Source: Todiramphus chloris collaris (lineage: Eukaryota > Chordata > Aves > Coraciiformes > Alcedinidae). From it: a DNA stretch of 64,000 nucleotides. Positions within the stretch are counted from its first letter, which is position 1. The number at the start of each line of letters is the position of its first letter. Position numbers and translations under genes: made by a program. The notes below the pieces were generated by a model. That model had not been told where the DNA came from. It did no database searches and saw only the letters and a list, made by a program, of their open reading frames with translations. The stretch is taken from contig JANVCC010000062.1 of NCBI GenBank assembly GCA_025345505.1, positions 12,078,712-12,142,711 of the forward strand, written 5' to 3'. This document shows positions 51,301 to 61,982 of this stretch, piece after piece.

Positions 51301-54300
51301 CTGAGAAAGCTACTTGCCCTGAGGATGGAGTAGATGAACACTGGCTTGCAGAAAGTATGATATCTCAGCCAAAAGCAAGAGACAGGAACTCCTGAGCTCT
51401 ATCCCTGCTTCTGAAAGTAACTGTCATCTTAGGCATGGCACTCAGCCTATCTTAGGAATATCATCGCATGCTCACAGAGTTGCTGAGAGATTTCACTGCT
51501 GACTTTTAAACTTCTTTGGAAATTAAAGTCTCAGCAGCAAAAGGAATCAAGTGTCAGTACCACAAAGTAATGTACATGGAAAACACTAATTATACATACA
51601 CCACGACAACTGGGCCAAACTAGCTGTTAACTAGCCACAGGACAGATGTGTGCATTTCTGTGTATATTTTCTGAAAACATTTGTTTAATGCCTAGTAATA
51701 AACAGAAGATGTGCAAGATTAAGCATTAATAGAGAAGAAAACCAAAACAAACCAGAAAGTATTGTTAGGTGGTCACGCAAAGTCCCTGGTGTGCTCATAT
51801 CCTAAACAGTGTGGGCAACTGTGGTAACTATCTTGGAGGGGACCAAGCTAGAAAAGGCATACCGTATGTGAAAGGTTATGAACAAAGCCTGAGCTATGGA
51901 CTGATTTCCATATAACCATAATAAAAAAAAGTGTCTTAAGGGGACGGAGATCTACAGAAACCTTGATGGCACAACACAGACAGAAATACCTTCTCACTGT
52001 TTTTCACATACTGGGGGCACCTAATAAGGTAACTTTTTTTGTTGTTATTAAACAAAAAATAATAGTAATAATAAAAAAAGATAGTGTTTTTAGGCAATGT
52101 GCTTAAATTTTGAAAGTCCTTCAACAATTTGCTGTGAAGGCCAAAAGCTTAACGGGATTCAGAAATGATTAAACAAATGGGAAGTAAGCATGCCAGTGGC
52201 TGTTGAACCCGTAGAAGCCTCTAGACTGCTGGCTTCTTGTAACAGAGTGTGCCTTCTACCTTTTTATCCTCTTCCCTAATTATTTGAGCCTGTTTTAGAA
52301 AAGGTGTTTACTGATCTACACGGAACTCTTGGCTACACCCACCTGGCACCTGATAACAAACACAGCCTTACTTGCTCCAAGTATTTTTAGATGCTTGCTA
52401 TCTGCACCTTTGAACATCTTTTCTTTCCTCGTTTTTCTGCTCATATCCCACAGTCACATTCAAATGAATACCTACCTGAAAACAGTAGCCAAAGTTCCCC
52501 TCTCATGCTTTCTGGGATGCCCTTCAGCACAAGGTCTCTGGTTTTCTCTGTCCGATACATACAGACTCCTTGGCCGTATTCAGCAAAGTGAATCTTCCAA
52601 GCCTGTTCCTTCAAAAACTCTTTAGCCTAAAAGTAAAGAAAGGCAGGCATAAAGCTAGTTGAAAGCTTCTCTTTTTCACACTCTGTCCCGCTGAAATGCT
52701 AAATGCTAAAAAGCCTGCAACATCCTAACTTTCCAAGTGAGCAAGAAATAACTTGGCTACAGTCCAAGTATCTTCTTAATGGGCTGCCTCCTCCTATTTG
52801 TTAGTTCCTATCTCAGTAGACCTTGCTGTGTCAAAAGAAGAGTGTTGAAGCAGCTGTGCTAAAGTGCAGACATACATTTACAGCCAACTTGGCTTTTTTT
52901 GGTGTAGTGAGGTTGTTTGTACTGATAAAACAACAGCATGTTCAATGCTTTATTTCTGTGAAAAATACTGTCTCTTAACTATTTGTGTCAGAAGGAAACT
53001 CCTCTAGAAACCTAGATTTTCAAGAAAACATAATCCAACAACTTTTTCAGTCAAATACAGCACTCCAAGGTGTATTTTACCAGCTTGGGGTTGAACTCCT
53101 CCGGTGACCTCCGCCGATACATTGTCATTAAAGCTTGAGTTGCTGTCGGGATGCCATTGTCATTGAGGTTGAACTGTCGTTCTCCCTCCGACTCAGAGCT
53201 GAGGCTTTTATGAGGGCTGGCAGAAATTAAACTACTTGATCGTGTAAACACCTGTAGAAAGCAGGCACAAGCAATACCGACACAGGGCTGAGCAAGAGTT
53301 TGGACTTTTTACTTCAAAATTTCTGCACGCTAACAGCTAACAAAAACCCAGCAAAATAAATCACCCAATTACATTCACAGGCTGAGCATGTAACAGCAGA
53401 AATTAAAGCAGTATAATTACACAGTTTCCAATTTTCCTGTTTCTCAATATCTTCTCCCCTCCAAGTAATCAAACCCTATAATTAGAATCGCTACAGTAAT
53501 GTTAACTTCAAGTAGCCCTGGAGAATTAAACGGGCTCCCTTGGTCTCCTGTCAACATTGTAGAACTGTTGACTCCTCAGGTGGCTCCTTGACCATCCAGA
53601 ATATAAGGTTTATACAGAACACATTTATATTTGTACACATACACACACACACACTTTTATATCTGCATATATGTTTATACACACATACACAAAATACATT
53701 AATTTGTTCCCTTACATTTTTGGGTTTAACAGAATTTATGAAGTCATGATATGAAGCACCTAAATTTCACGCATAAAACCTAGGAGTTCAGCAGAAGTCT
53801 TGATATTCAAAGTGCCTGAAAATGCTTATTTAATCATCTCTTTTAAGAATGATTTATTGTGCATAGGTAAATAGGGAGGTGGTTCACAATAGGGCCATCT
53901 GATGTTCAGGATAGGGTTTGGGGGTTTTTTTGTTAGTGTCAATGTTCTGAAGTTTGCTAGCAGTGCACATGCAAACTTGCTCAGCCCAGATTTTGTTTTC
54001 TGAAGAATCAAAAGATGAGATTTAGCAGCTAATGTCTTGAAGAAAAAGTTACACGTTAAGTAATAAATTCTTCAAATTATTAGAATTCTGCAACTACATT
54101 TTGACTTGGACAAGCTGATAGGTATTAAACAGTATTATTCAATTAAAGCAGTTAGTTAACTATGCCACTTTCCAACAAGATACACTGGAATTTCAGAATG
54201 TGTCAGCAGGAGTTAGGGTAGCTCTTCACAGAAATGGTGATTTCTCTCAGGTCCAATACAAAATAAAAATTTTATATATATATATATATGGAGATATCCT

Positions 54301-57300
54301 AATAACAACATTTTAACTGTTCAGCTTAAGGAAGCTAGAAGCATTAACACGAAAGAGGTAACATTTCTGTGTACAAAGGTTTAGCTTTACAAAAGCTTAA
54401 AAGTATTTCCTGGTTTCTTTCTCCCTGTACCAGTTAAAATCCCTTTCTTCTGGTAAACAATTCATGTTTCTCCACATACCTCATCATCTGAGCTGATATA
54501 ACTTCCAGAAATGTTTTTGTCCAAGTATATTTTTGAAGTGGTTTGCTGCAGAAAGTCCGAGATTCTCTGTACAAGAAAATCTCTGTCTTTCAAGTTGGCA
54601 AAGAGGAACGTCATTCTGTTTTTCGTGCTGATTGATAATGGGCTGGGCAATACACTGGAGCTGTCTGCCTTTTCCACTATTGTCACCTGGGGAGAAACAG
54701 GAGGTACAGCTTAAGATCTTTAATTAATCAGGTTGCTTGTTCTAAGAAACCACCTTAATACAATAAACCTATGCCCCTTCACCCCTCTTTTGTTGAATCA
54801 CTATGAAATCACTGCATCAGGATTAGGATACAAGGACTTAACAAGTCTGAAAGACAAAAACTGTCATCCTCCAGACAACTAGCTTCAGTACCCTCTCCAG
54901 AAAAAAACCCTTTGCCCTGTTTAGATTATTTTCCTCAGGCTTTATTCAAAAGAATCAGGATAACAAAATTCCTTCTGTGGGATGCAGAATGATGGGCTTT
55001 TTTTGTAAGACTGCTGAATGCCCCTGCTGCTCGCCAACACCAGTACAGGCAGAATCAACAAAGACTTCTGCTTACTTTTTATTGACAATACATGTGAATA
55101 AGCTATTTTCGGGTAACACTCCTGTTCTACAGTAATATAGTTGCAAGCTGTGATAACTATTATTGCAACTGTGTTGTCATGGTACACAGAAACTTGCAAC
55201 ACAGGGAAGCTAACCCCATGTCTTTCATTACAAAGGAAAGCATCTGACCCTGTGAGGTGGAGGTTTCTGTTTGGCTTGCAATCATTAGTGAAATGGTCAC
55301 TACTCTAACTGAACTCCAACCTGTAAACAATACTCACACCACTATCTAACAAGTACAAGGTACTGGTTCCCTGAGCTTTTGGGGAAGCACATTAGCACAA
55401 AGAAGTCTCAGGCTTAAGTCCCACACTGTGGATGGATTACGTAACAGCTGTGTGTTCTAAACATTACCAATTACTAGCCTTGAAAACAAATAAACAAAAG
55501 TCTGTGCAGTTCATACATTGCACAAGACATAAATCACAATTTTAAGGACTTTTAACCACTGCTTTTATGACTTCAAACATTTTCCTAGGTCATGAAAAAG
55601 GTCCTACTGCCTTCAGAATAGAAGAGGGCACCGTATCAGTCTACTAGGACCTATACTTTTGCTCTTTGTTTTTAGCCCCTTTTAAAATATAGCACTAATA
55701 GTGTGCCATTGATCTCTAGCATTAATATCTCCCTAGCTAAAAGTATAGGATAACCATTTTTCACACTTTTTTTTTTTTAAGATATATTTAAGGACTGATG
55801 ATGCACAGCTCAGGTACTAAATCACTTCTTTATCCTTTCACAACTTCCTTTCATTTTTCTGTTAACTACAAAGCTATTAATTATTCATTAACTTGAAGGA
55901 TCTTCACTAAAAGCATGTGGAAATTAGCTAAGAAGTGTTCCTGTGTCATTTTTCTTCTCCACTAAAGAAGACAGACAGTTTCTAGAGGCATGGGACAGAC
56001 ATTAGAGCAAACATACTCAGCTACAGTGAGTGCTGATATCCATTTATTTCCTACTCAAGTAGAAACACACAGACATCTGAAGACCTGATCTTGGAGACTA
56101 CACCTACTGGGTTCAGTGAGCAGTGCAGTAAGCCACTGAAAAGCATCTTTTCCAGTCATCATTTCTGAATCAATGCTTTGCTATTGTCTCATTTGCCAAA
56201 ACATCTCCAGGATACCACAGAATACTGGAATTATGTTAGTGTCTGACCCAAAACTTTAGTGAAATAGAAAGCTTCCCTTTAATTATTAAGGGTACCGATT
56301 AGTTGTTCTGAGGCCTGGCACTACCCAATGCGTTACTGTTATCCTTGCTGGTGCTGAGACTTAACCTGTTCACACTAAAGCTCTTATTCCTTCAGCAACT
56401 TCTTTCTCTTAAAGCTTTAGAGCTGCTTTGAGTCCCATGGTGCGGCGGCTGTGGTTACCAAAAGCAGATGCTGAATCTGCATCCAGGAAAAGAGGTCCTG
56501 TTAAATGTAGACTTTGTTCTCCTCCCCATCACTTTATCTGGAGGACCATTGCTCCCTTGCAGTTCCAGCCAAACAGTGCAACCATAATTGAATGTCTCTT
56601 CCCCAAAAAAATCCAAATCATTGCAACACACTGTGGAGAAGCTGTAGTTCAGTTTCCAAACTAACAGCGTTTGTTTTTATTCTTAATGCTGTGTGGGGGA
56701 AAAGAGTGCCTTTAAATATTTCATGATTCTTCAGTCAAGCCAAACTGTCCTTGGTTATATCAGCTTTCCTACTCTTTCCAAAATTTACTTTACACATTCT
56801 CCATTAACTCACAAATCTAGTCAAGCATACACAACCTCCCCAACATAATTTTTTTTATTGCAGACTTAAATTCTTTTTACTTAACATTTGCTTTAACCTT
56901 TAGAAAGGGAAGCACACCAATTTAAAAAATGCTGACAAATATTTTCCACATACAGGACTAAAGGATTACAAGTCTGTATGAATGCACAATTCAGATCTTT
57001 AGGATTATGAATCTTTTTACATCTGACAAAAGCAAATCTTATCGGACATTCTTGAACAGAAGCTTCACTCATCAATCTAGGAAGTTTTGTCATCCATCAC
57101 TCCCTGAGACACAAAAAATGTGCTGTGGGGCTGTAAATCAGAATAAAAATTAGGGGAGAGGCAGGACTCATGAGAGCTGTAAAAACTGACAGAGAAAACT
57201 CCCTGTAAACTTTAGTAGGAGGAATTTTGAACGAGGATACAGAGTCATTAATTACTTGGAACACATTAGAATAGTATGCTCAGAAGAGATTAAAGGGATG

Positions 57301-60300
57301 AAAGAGGTTTTTCTTCAATAATGAAAAAGAAACAAAGCAAGGACGCAATTTCCAATAGGGTATTGCTTTTTTTATTTGCCCTACGAATTGACAAATACCT
57401 CTCGAAGAGGGATAATAAGGCTGCATAGGTTCTCTTCTTTACTAGTAAAGCAAATGTAGTTTGTAGAAACAAACATCTGGCCCAAAATATGCATTTTGTT
57501 GAATGGAGTCCAGAGAGTACAGTCTGTGTGTCCATCTAATTTCTCATCCTTGGGAAGTCGGAACAACGCACGGTATCTCTCACTCTTTGCTCTGGCATCA
57601 AGATCCCTAAAAAAAACCAAAAACCAAAGAAACAAACAAACAAAACACAGAAAGACTTCCTTATTTTAAGAAATACATAAAATATATTTTATCCCAACTA
57701 TTGCAAGTTAACTGCAACATCCAACTCAAGTTAAGCAGTAAACGTACAGCACAACAGTGGAAACAGTCCGCATATAAGGGACGTTTAGTCTCCACTGCTG
57801 GAAGATTCTAAAACTACATGGAAAAAACCCAAACCTGACATCAATGTGTTAGATATATTGATCCTGCCATCTCAGTGGGGACAGGTTGGGTGATCTTTTC
57901 ACACTCAGCCCTACTTTCTGAGAATATATTTATCATTAAGTAACATATGATCCCCAATGTAATATTACACAAACAAGTGTTTCTTTGAGGCCTATTTATT
58001 AACATGATGGAATCCTAAGGGCTAGAGTTTGTTAACGATCTCAATACTTAGTCTTGATAATGTATTCAGTGCAAAACACCAGTTAGAAAGACAAATCTGA
58101 GTATAATGCATGTCAGATGTCAAGAAGTAATGAGAAATACAAACAAGTACTGGTTACTCCTTTGCATGGTTCACTAACATGATCAACATAAAAAAAAAAG
58201 AAAAGAAACCATCAAATTGCAGTATGATATCTATAAAAAAAAGCAGAAATATTTTCCAGCTAATTTCTCATCCCTTGGAATTTTATGTAATTTTTTTTTT
58301 GTATCTCTGCTACCTAAAACAAGTTGTAGATAGAATTCATCATCTAGAGTAATTTTTCAATTCCAGTTATAGGACCAAGTATCAATGTCAGGCACATTTC
58401 TTAATACACTTAAATTGCTTTATTCCTTCCCCTGGTAACACAAAAGGGACTTAAAACAGATACCTAATGCAGCTAGTGTCAAGAGATACATTAAAGAGCT
58501 TCTGAACAACGGAGAATCTGTCTCAAATAGGTTTCTTTTATTTTTGCAAGATGTTCCTATTCAATCATTCCTTTTAGAGTAACAGCATGTGGCACCAACA
58601 TCAGAAAACTTTTGGACAAAACGTTGCAGGTAAAAGGACTGAGGAGAAACACACAACTAAGAACCAATGCTACCTACCGTTTTAGAGCAGATACTTTTTT
58701 GGGGGATTTCTTTTTCAGTTTAGGTAATGACCTGTCTTGTTCAAATCCTTCATTGTCCAAAAGCTGTCGCATAGCTATATTGGCAAGCTGTTCCATTAAT
58801 TTAAAAGTCTCACTGATATTAAGGAACACCGAGAAGAAATGTTCACTTGACCGTGTGCTCACTTTGATCATATCAGGGAAGAGCAGTGTAGCATTCTTCT
58901 CAAGTTGAGTGATATCAACCCAGCGGATAACTAACTTCGCTGAACAGAAGCAAACAAACAAACAAAGATTCAGTACAAAAATTAGCATATTCAAAAGCAT
59001 TTGTCTTCCTCTTCCTAAAAATTGCATTCAGTTGACATTTTCTTGCATTTTGAAACATAGGGAGGACACAGATAGAGCCAAGCTTGTATATACTACGATC
59101 ACCTGCTAAACAGCAGATAAAAGAGTTGAAATATCATTTGCTTCTGTAGGGAACACCACACAAAAACATTACAAAGCTAGGTGGGCTAACATAACTTCTC
59201 ATTGCCACAGCACTTCCTCAGACTTTGATGTCCTGTGAAAGCAAAGAAATGCATCAGAAAGACTTGTGTCCTTCTTATACATAAAAAAGTTTCAAATATT
59301 AAGGTAATGACAGATCCTTGGATTTTCTTCCAATACCACTACAGGGACTAAATCTAAGGGATTAGATAAATCTAAAACAGGGACTAAATCTACATTTATT
59401 TTCGTCCAAAAAAAAACCAAACCAAACCCAAAAAAACCCCAACCCAATCAAAAAAATCGCAGTCATTGACTAGGGTACATCTACACAGCTGAACAGAAAG
59501 ACCTGGGACTGATTCATTGCCCATAACCAAGTACTGCAGACCTGCTCATCTCCACATTGCTTAGAATCAATTCCCCCCAAAGCAGACTGGGTGCATCCAC
59601 ACTGTATAGTTCTTACTCCGGGTCTTTGCTGAGCTCCTTCTGATACTCTGGTTTGCACAAGAGTAAATGTGGCGTTGCAAAGTCTGCCAAAGTAGTACTG
59701 AAGGATTGTACAAGAGCAGAAGGAGCCCAGGCTGGTGTGATCTCATCCCTGTTCCCTTTTGGGCATAGTACTTGAAGCGAACCATGCCTCTAAACAATGC
59801 CTAGGTGTTTGGTTTGTTTTTTTCCAAGTAGTTCTCTGAAACAACACAGGAACAAGCACACAATTAAGCAGTATGACCACCAGTGAATTGCCCCCTGCTC
59901 CTCTTGTCCTCAGCAGTGTTCTTTGCACTTGCAGAAGTTCAGCAGGTGAACAGTAACAAAATACAGAACATTTCCTAACAATTATTAGACACAGAGACCA
60001 CTGTCCCACTGTACAACATACCTTCCCTGCCCATGAGGAAAGAATAAAAACAAAGATGATTAATGCTGAGATACACCCAGCCCTGACGGGGAACCTTCCC
60101 CTTCCAGTAACTGCAGGAGTAGTAGTTCACTAATTTCTCTTCTTCTGGCATCCCAAATAGCTTGTGAAATTTCACTATGGCTTCCTTAAATTTTTCTGTA
60201 TCGTCATCCTCCTTGATGCCATTGATTTTGTTGTACTCAGCGATGATGCCCTAGTAGAGAGGGAAAGAAGTACACAACACATTAGTTGCCATGGGTGATC

Positions 60301-61982
60301 AGGTATCTTTATTACCATTGCTGTCTGGGCCAGAAGCCACAACAGTTACCGCAAGGTCAGAGAAGTCTTTTGCTTATCTCTTCTTCTCCTGCTTCCTTTG
60401 CTTATGTAGTTATTTACTTTATTTAAGGCTGTCTTTCCAATGACCTTGCTCCCTACCATGCTTTTCTCAAAAGCAACCAAACACCAGCCACTTGCCAGTA
60501 CCCTGTTTTAAATTAACCAGCCTATCTCAAACTCTCCTCTATCTTGAATATCTCAAACAACTCCATAAAGCACCTATGATTTGAAATATTTTCCCCTTCT
60601 ATGTAAATATGCTCCCTGAGGACGAGAGGATAGCATTTGACCAGAAAATTTTCTTCTAAAAAGAAAGAAAAAACTAAAAGGAAAAAAAAGATCTGTCATT
60701 TATTAAGGAAAACATCAAATGACTTCTATGTCTCCACTTAGTGGACCTGGAGCAAAAGAGAAGTCTAAGCTGCAAAAAAATCACGCATGCTTTCAGATGC
60801 AGAAGACCCTTCTCAAATTCAAAGCAGCCTGGTGAAAAGCTGTTTTTTGACAATTCAAAGACTAAGATTCCTGTTCTATACATTTAATTTTCCAAACTCT
60901 TTTATAAATCTTCTCTATTGCTTTCTACATTCAAGTTATAAAGAGGAAAGTAACTTCTTGCCTTCAAATTACTCCATATTCATATGGAAAGCAGATTATA
61001 AGATGGTGAACATTCACAGTTAGTAATTGCCCCAATATAAAAGGTAAAAATTTTCTTAAAGGATTATATTTCATTCGACAGATGTCTTCTCACATAAAGC
61101 TGAGGATCATCTATAGCCCTTGCACACTAACTTAAGTAGTTGACTCTTAAGAGAGTTGACTTACTACCTAAAATGTTAGAAGAGGCATTAGACATGCTTA
61201 GAATACACAAGAAGTACAGTAATTTTTGTTTACAATCCACCTTTTACCAGAATGTTTATTTTTAGACAATTATTAGTGTGAATCAAGTACTCTTGATCAG
61301 TATAGCTGCTATCTCTCCTAGAAGGAGAAAAAGAAATTCTAGTAAAACTAACCAAGAAAACCCAACCCCACAACTGAAAAAAAAACCCTCCCAACCTACG
61401 AACAAAAGAGAACATAATCAATCAACCAGCAGCCCCTAACACCTCTATGAAGTGAAAACGCCAACACTACCAGATTTAACTATATATAAGAGGCTAAGGA
61501 GACACTACATGATGAGTACATGAGAAGAAAATTAAAACTTATGCTTTGCAGTGAAAAAGAAGTTACGAAGAAAAACTGCAATTAAAAAAAGAAGTAACAG
61601 CACAATTAATTTCAGAACATAGAATGTTTGAGGCTCTGCCTCTCTCTCTCTCTCTATATATTTTTTTTTTAATTACACTCCTGTAGTTACATGCACTAAT
61701 TCCAGTTTCCCTAAGTTTTACACACATGTTGATTCTCAGAATCTATTTTTCCTTCAAAAAGCTGGGGCAGCCTGCCGACTACCAAGTCACATTTGTTTAG
61801 AAGTCACACCAGCTTTCCTTCACATTTATCATTAACAACATTTATAAAACTATATTTAACTACCTGTATTTTTCCTCTGACAAATGTATTTATGTCATTC
61901 TCATTTTCAAAGATTGAAAGAGTTTGCAACAAATTCTGTTCAAGCCATTCCCAGTGTTCAGTGATTTCCTTCCTTGAGCAAC
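32586..61982 (-). CDS. TBC1D9: TBC1D9, GRAM/TBC Rab-GAP with EF-hand (N-terminus outside window)
   Basis: Nineteen exons on the minus strand join in phase with GT/AG borders to 1185 complete residues plus a split first codon, ending at TAA 32586-32588. Compared with human TBC1D9 (1266 residues) only about the first 82 residues are missing, consistent with two exons beyond 64000. TBC1D9 is a Rab GTPase-activating protein with two GRAM domains. Seen in the translation: GRAM 1 (exons at 60022 and 58678), GRAM 2 (57399 and 54480), a serine-rich linker, then the TBC domain (52476 to 46116). Both catalytic fingers are present: IERDLHR (IxxDxxR, arginine codon 50830-50832) and YCQ (YxQ, glutamine codon 50725-50727). 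A canonical EF-hand loop, [12 protein letters not shown], is at 41556-41591. An acidic, serine-rich C-terminal tail follows ([20 protein letters not shown]). It converges on ELMOD2. The domain content is that of TBC1D9/TBC1D9B; synteny and near-identity throughout favour TBC1D9. Confidence 0.97.
34253..34353 (-). CDS. TBC1D9: TBC1D9 exon
   Basis: Acceptor TGACTATAG, donor GTACTT. Encodes [20 protein letters not shown] and [13 protein letters not shown]. Conserved in ENRNYLR and KDLPKLNQ. Confidence 0.94.
34490..34564 (-). CDS. TBC1D9: TBC1D9 exon
   Basis: Acceptor CTTCCTAG, donor GTATGC. Encodes [20 protein letters not shown] and KTDK with split codons on both sides. Confidence 0.94.
35460..35546 (-). 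CDS. TBC1D9: TBC1D9 exon
   Basis: Acceptor TTCCTTAG, donor GTAGGC. Encodes [20 protein letters not shown] and DITPECTH between split codons. Human has [21 protein letters not shown] in part. Confidence 0.95.
36722..36787 (-). CDS. TBC1D9: TBC1D9 exon (66 bp, isolated)
   Basis: Acceptor CTGTTTAG, donor GTAAGT. Encodes [20 protein letters not shown] and P between split codons; the same as human in this stretch. The intron upstream of it (36788-41539) is the largest in the visible gene. Confidence 0.94.
36788..41539 (-). other. TBC1D9: TBC1D9 large intron (4.75 kb)
   Basis: No additional TBC1D9 exon is needed or seen, because the flanking exons join in phase. It contains an A-rich low-complexity run at 39960-40020. 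Open frames such as 37784-38074, 39294-39545 and 39558-39845 have no recognised family and are treated as chance. Confidence 0.7.
41540..41780 (-). CDS. TBC1D9: TBC1D9 exon with EF-hand loop
   Basis: Acceptor TTCTGTTCAG, donor GTAAGG. Encodes [60 protein letters not shown] and [20 protein letters not shown]. The loop [12 protein letters not shown] at 41556-41591 has calcium-ligand residues at positions 1, 3, 5 and 12, so calcium binding is plausible. Confidence 0.97.
43139..43207 (-). CDS. TBC1D9: TBC1D9 exon, before the EF-hand
   Basis: Acceptor TTTCAAAAG, donor GTAAAG. 23 codons: [20 protein letters not shown] and LFK. Only 120 bp of intron separates it from the preceding exon. Confidence 0.95.
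43328..43426 (-). CDS. TBC1D9: TBC1D9 exon, helical segment after TBC domain
   Basis: Acceptor TCTTCAG, donor GTAAGT. 33 codons: [20 protein letters not shown] and [13 protein letters not shown]. Likely coiled or helical. Confidence 0.96.
43427..46115 (-). other. TBC1D9: TBC1D9 intron (2.7 kb)
   Basis: The flanking exons are in phase. No repeat or extra exon is recognised beyond short homopolymers. Frames at 44093-44383 and 45012-45302 are treated as chance. Confidence 0.65.
46116..46245 (-). CDS. TBC1D9: TBC1D9 exon, end of TBC domain
   Basis: Acceptor TCCCCAG, donor GTAGGA. Encodes [40 protein letters not shown] and SYE, after completing a split arginine codon. Confidence 0.96.
47376..47661 (-). 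CDS. TBC1D9: TBC1D9 exon, TBC domain
   Basis: Acceptor TTTTCAACAG, donor GTATTT. Encodes [80 protein letters not shown] and [14 protein letters not shown]. One difference from human is seen in CFFCEG (human CFFYEG). A TA/CA-rich tract begins about 70 bp upstream of the acceptor (47733-47832). Confidence 0.97.
47733..47832. repeat. TA/TG/CA dinucleotide-rich tract in TBC1D9 intron
   Basis: About 100 bp of TATATA interrupted by TG and CA steps. On the minus strand it sits 72-171 bp upstream of the exon 47376-47661 acceptor. It is a microsatellite, likely length-variable. Confidence 0.9.
48681..48798 (-). CDS. TBC1D9: TBC1D9 exon, TBC domain
   Basis: Acceptor TTCTTTTAG, donor GTATGT. Encodes [39 protein letters not shown] plus one base, the typical TBC helix after the glutamine finger. 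Confidence 0.96.
48799..50329 (-). other. TBC1D9: TBC1D9 intron, part before CR1
   Basis: Intronic DNA with A-runs at 49718-49745 and T-runs near 48990. No gene is recognised; the frames at 48932-49309 and 49042-49344 are treated as chance. Confidence 0.6.
50330..50610 (+). mobile_element. CR1 LINE 3' end inside TBC1D9 intron
   Basis: Plus-oriented CR1 tail, antisense to TBC1D9. Landmarks: GTTGAAGCAGGGGAGGTTCA, GGCTGGGTATCAGGAAGCAT, CACTGGAATGGCCTGCCCCT, GGTGGTGGAGTCACTAGCCC, TGGAAGTGTTTAAAAGCCTG, AAGGCTGGACTTGATGATCC and ATTCTGTGATTCTATTA. It ends 114 bp from the donor of the catalytic TBC exon. It is the only CR1 recognised in the TBC1D9 part of the window. Confidence 0.95.
50725..50939 (-). 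CDS. TBC1D9: TBC1D9 exon, catalytic core of TBC domain
   Basis: Acceptor CACTCCCAG, donor GTAATT. Encodes [60 protein letters not shown] and [11 protein letters not shown]. It carries both TBC catalytic motifs: the arginine finger in IERDLHR (codon 50830-50832) and the glutamine finger in YCQ (codon 50725-50727, the last codon of the exon). A GAP-active protein is therefore expected. Confidence 0.98.
52476..52626 (-). CDS. TBC1D9: TBC1D9 exon, TBC domain start
   Basis: Acceptor TTTTAG, donor GTAGGT. Encodes [40 protein letters not shown] and [10 protein letters not shown]. The G-I-P-x-x-x-R-G-x-x-W block is the opening motif of TBC domains. Confidence 0.97.
53081..53251 (-). CDS. TBC1D9: TBC1D9 exon, linker before TBC domain
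   Basis: Acceptor TTCTACAG, donor GTAAAA. 57 codons: [40 protein letters not shown] and [17 protein letters not shown]. The serine-rich half is diverged from human (which has [20 protein letters not shown]), while [16 protein letters not shown] is unchanged. Confidence 0.96.
53632..53700. repeat. CA/TA microsatellite in TBC1D9 intron
   Basis: CACATACACACACACACACA followed by TA- and CA-rich sequence, between the exons at 53081 and 54480. A second, short TA repeat is at 54271-54289. Confidence 0.88.
54480..54686 (-). CDS. TBC1D9: TBC1D9 exon, GRAM domain 2 end
   Basis: Acceptor CTCCCCAG, donor GTATGT. Encodes [60 protein letters not shown] and GSYISSDDE. Phase 0 at both ends, 69 codons. Confidence 0.97.
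54687..57398 (-). other. TBC1D9: TBC1D9 intron (2.7 kb)
   Basis: The flanking exons join in phase 0, so no exon is missing here. No repeat family is recognised. Frames at 54942-55202, 56428-56664 and 56893-57093 are treated as chance. Confidence 0.65.
57399..57606 (-). CDS. TBC1D9: TBC1D9 exon, GRAM domain 2
   Basis: Acceptor TTTTTTTTAG, donor GTATTT. Encodes [60 protein letters not shown] and CSLIIPLRE. As far as I recall, this is essentially the same as human. Confidence 0.97.
58678..58939 (-). CDS. TBC1D9: TBC1D9 exon, GRAM domain 1 end
   Basis: Acceptor TTCTGTTCAG, donor GTAGGT. Encodes [80 protein letters not shown] and KVSALKR. It completes GRAM 1 and ends in a lysine-rich linker. Confidence 0.97.
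60022..60250 (-). CDS. TBC1D9: TBC1D9 exon, GRAM domain 1 start
   Basis: Acceptor CTACTAG, donor GTATGT. Encodes [60 protein letters not shown] and [16 protein letters not shown]. The second half is the start of the first GRAM domain, which binds lipid or protein at membranes. Confidence 0.97.
61638..61673. repeat. CT/TA/T simple repeat in TBC1D9 intron
   Basis: CTCTCTCTCTCTCTATATAT followed by a T-run, between the exons at 60022 and 61864. Simple-sequence tract. Confidence 0.85.
61864..61982 (-). CDS. TBC1D9: TBC1D9 exon (about human exon 3)
   Basis: Acceptor TTCTCTACAG, donor GTAGTT. Encodes [20 protein letters not shown] and then [19 protein letters not shown]. Human reads [19 protein letters not shown]. 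It begins with two bases of a split glycine codon, so at least one upstream exon exists outside the window. This is the most 5' TBC1D9 exon visible. Confidence 0.95.
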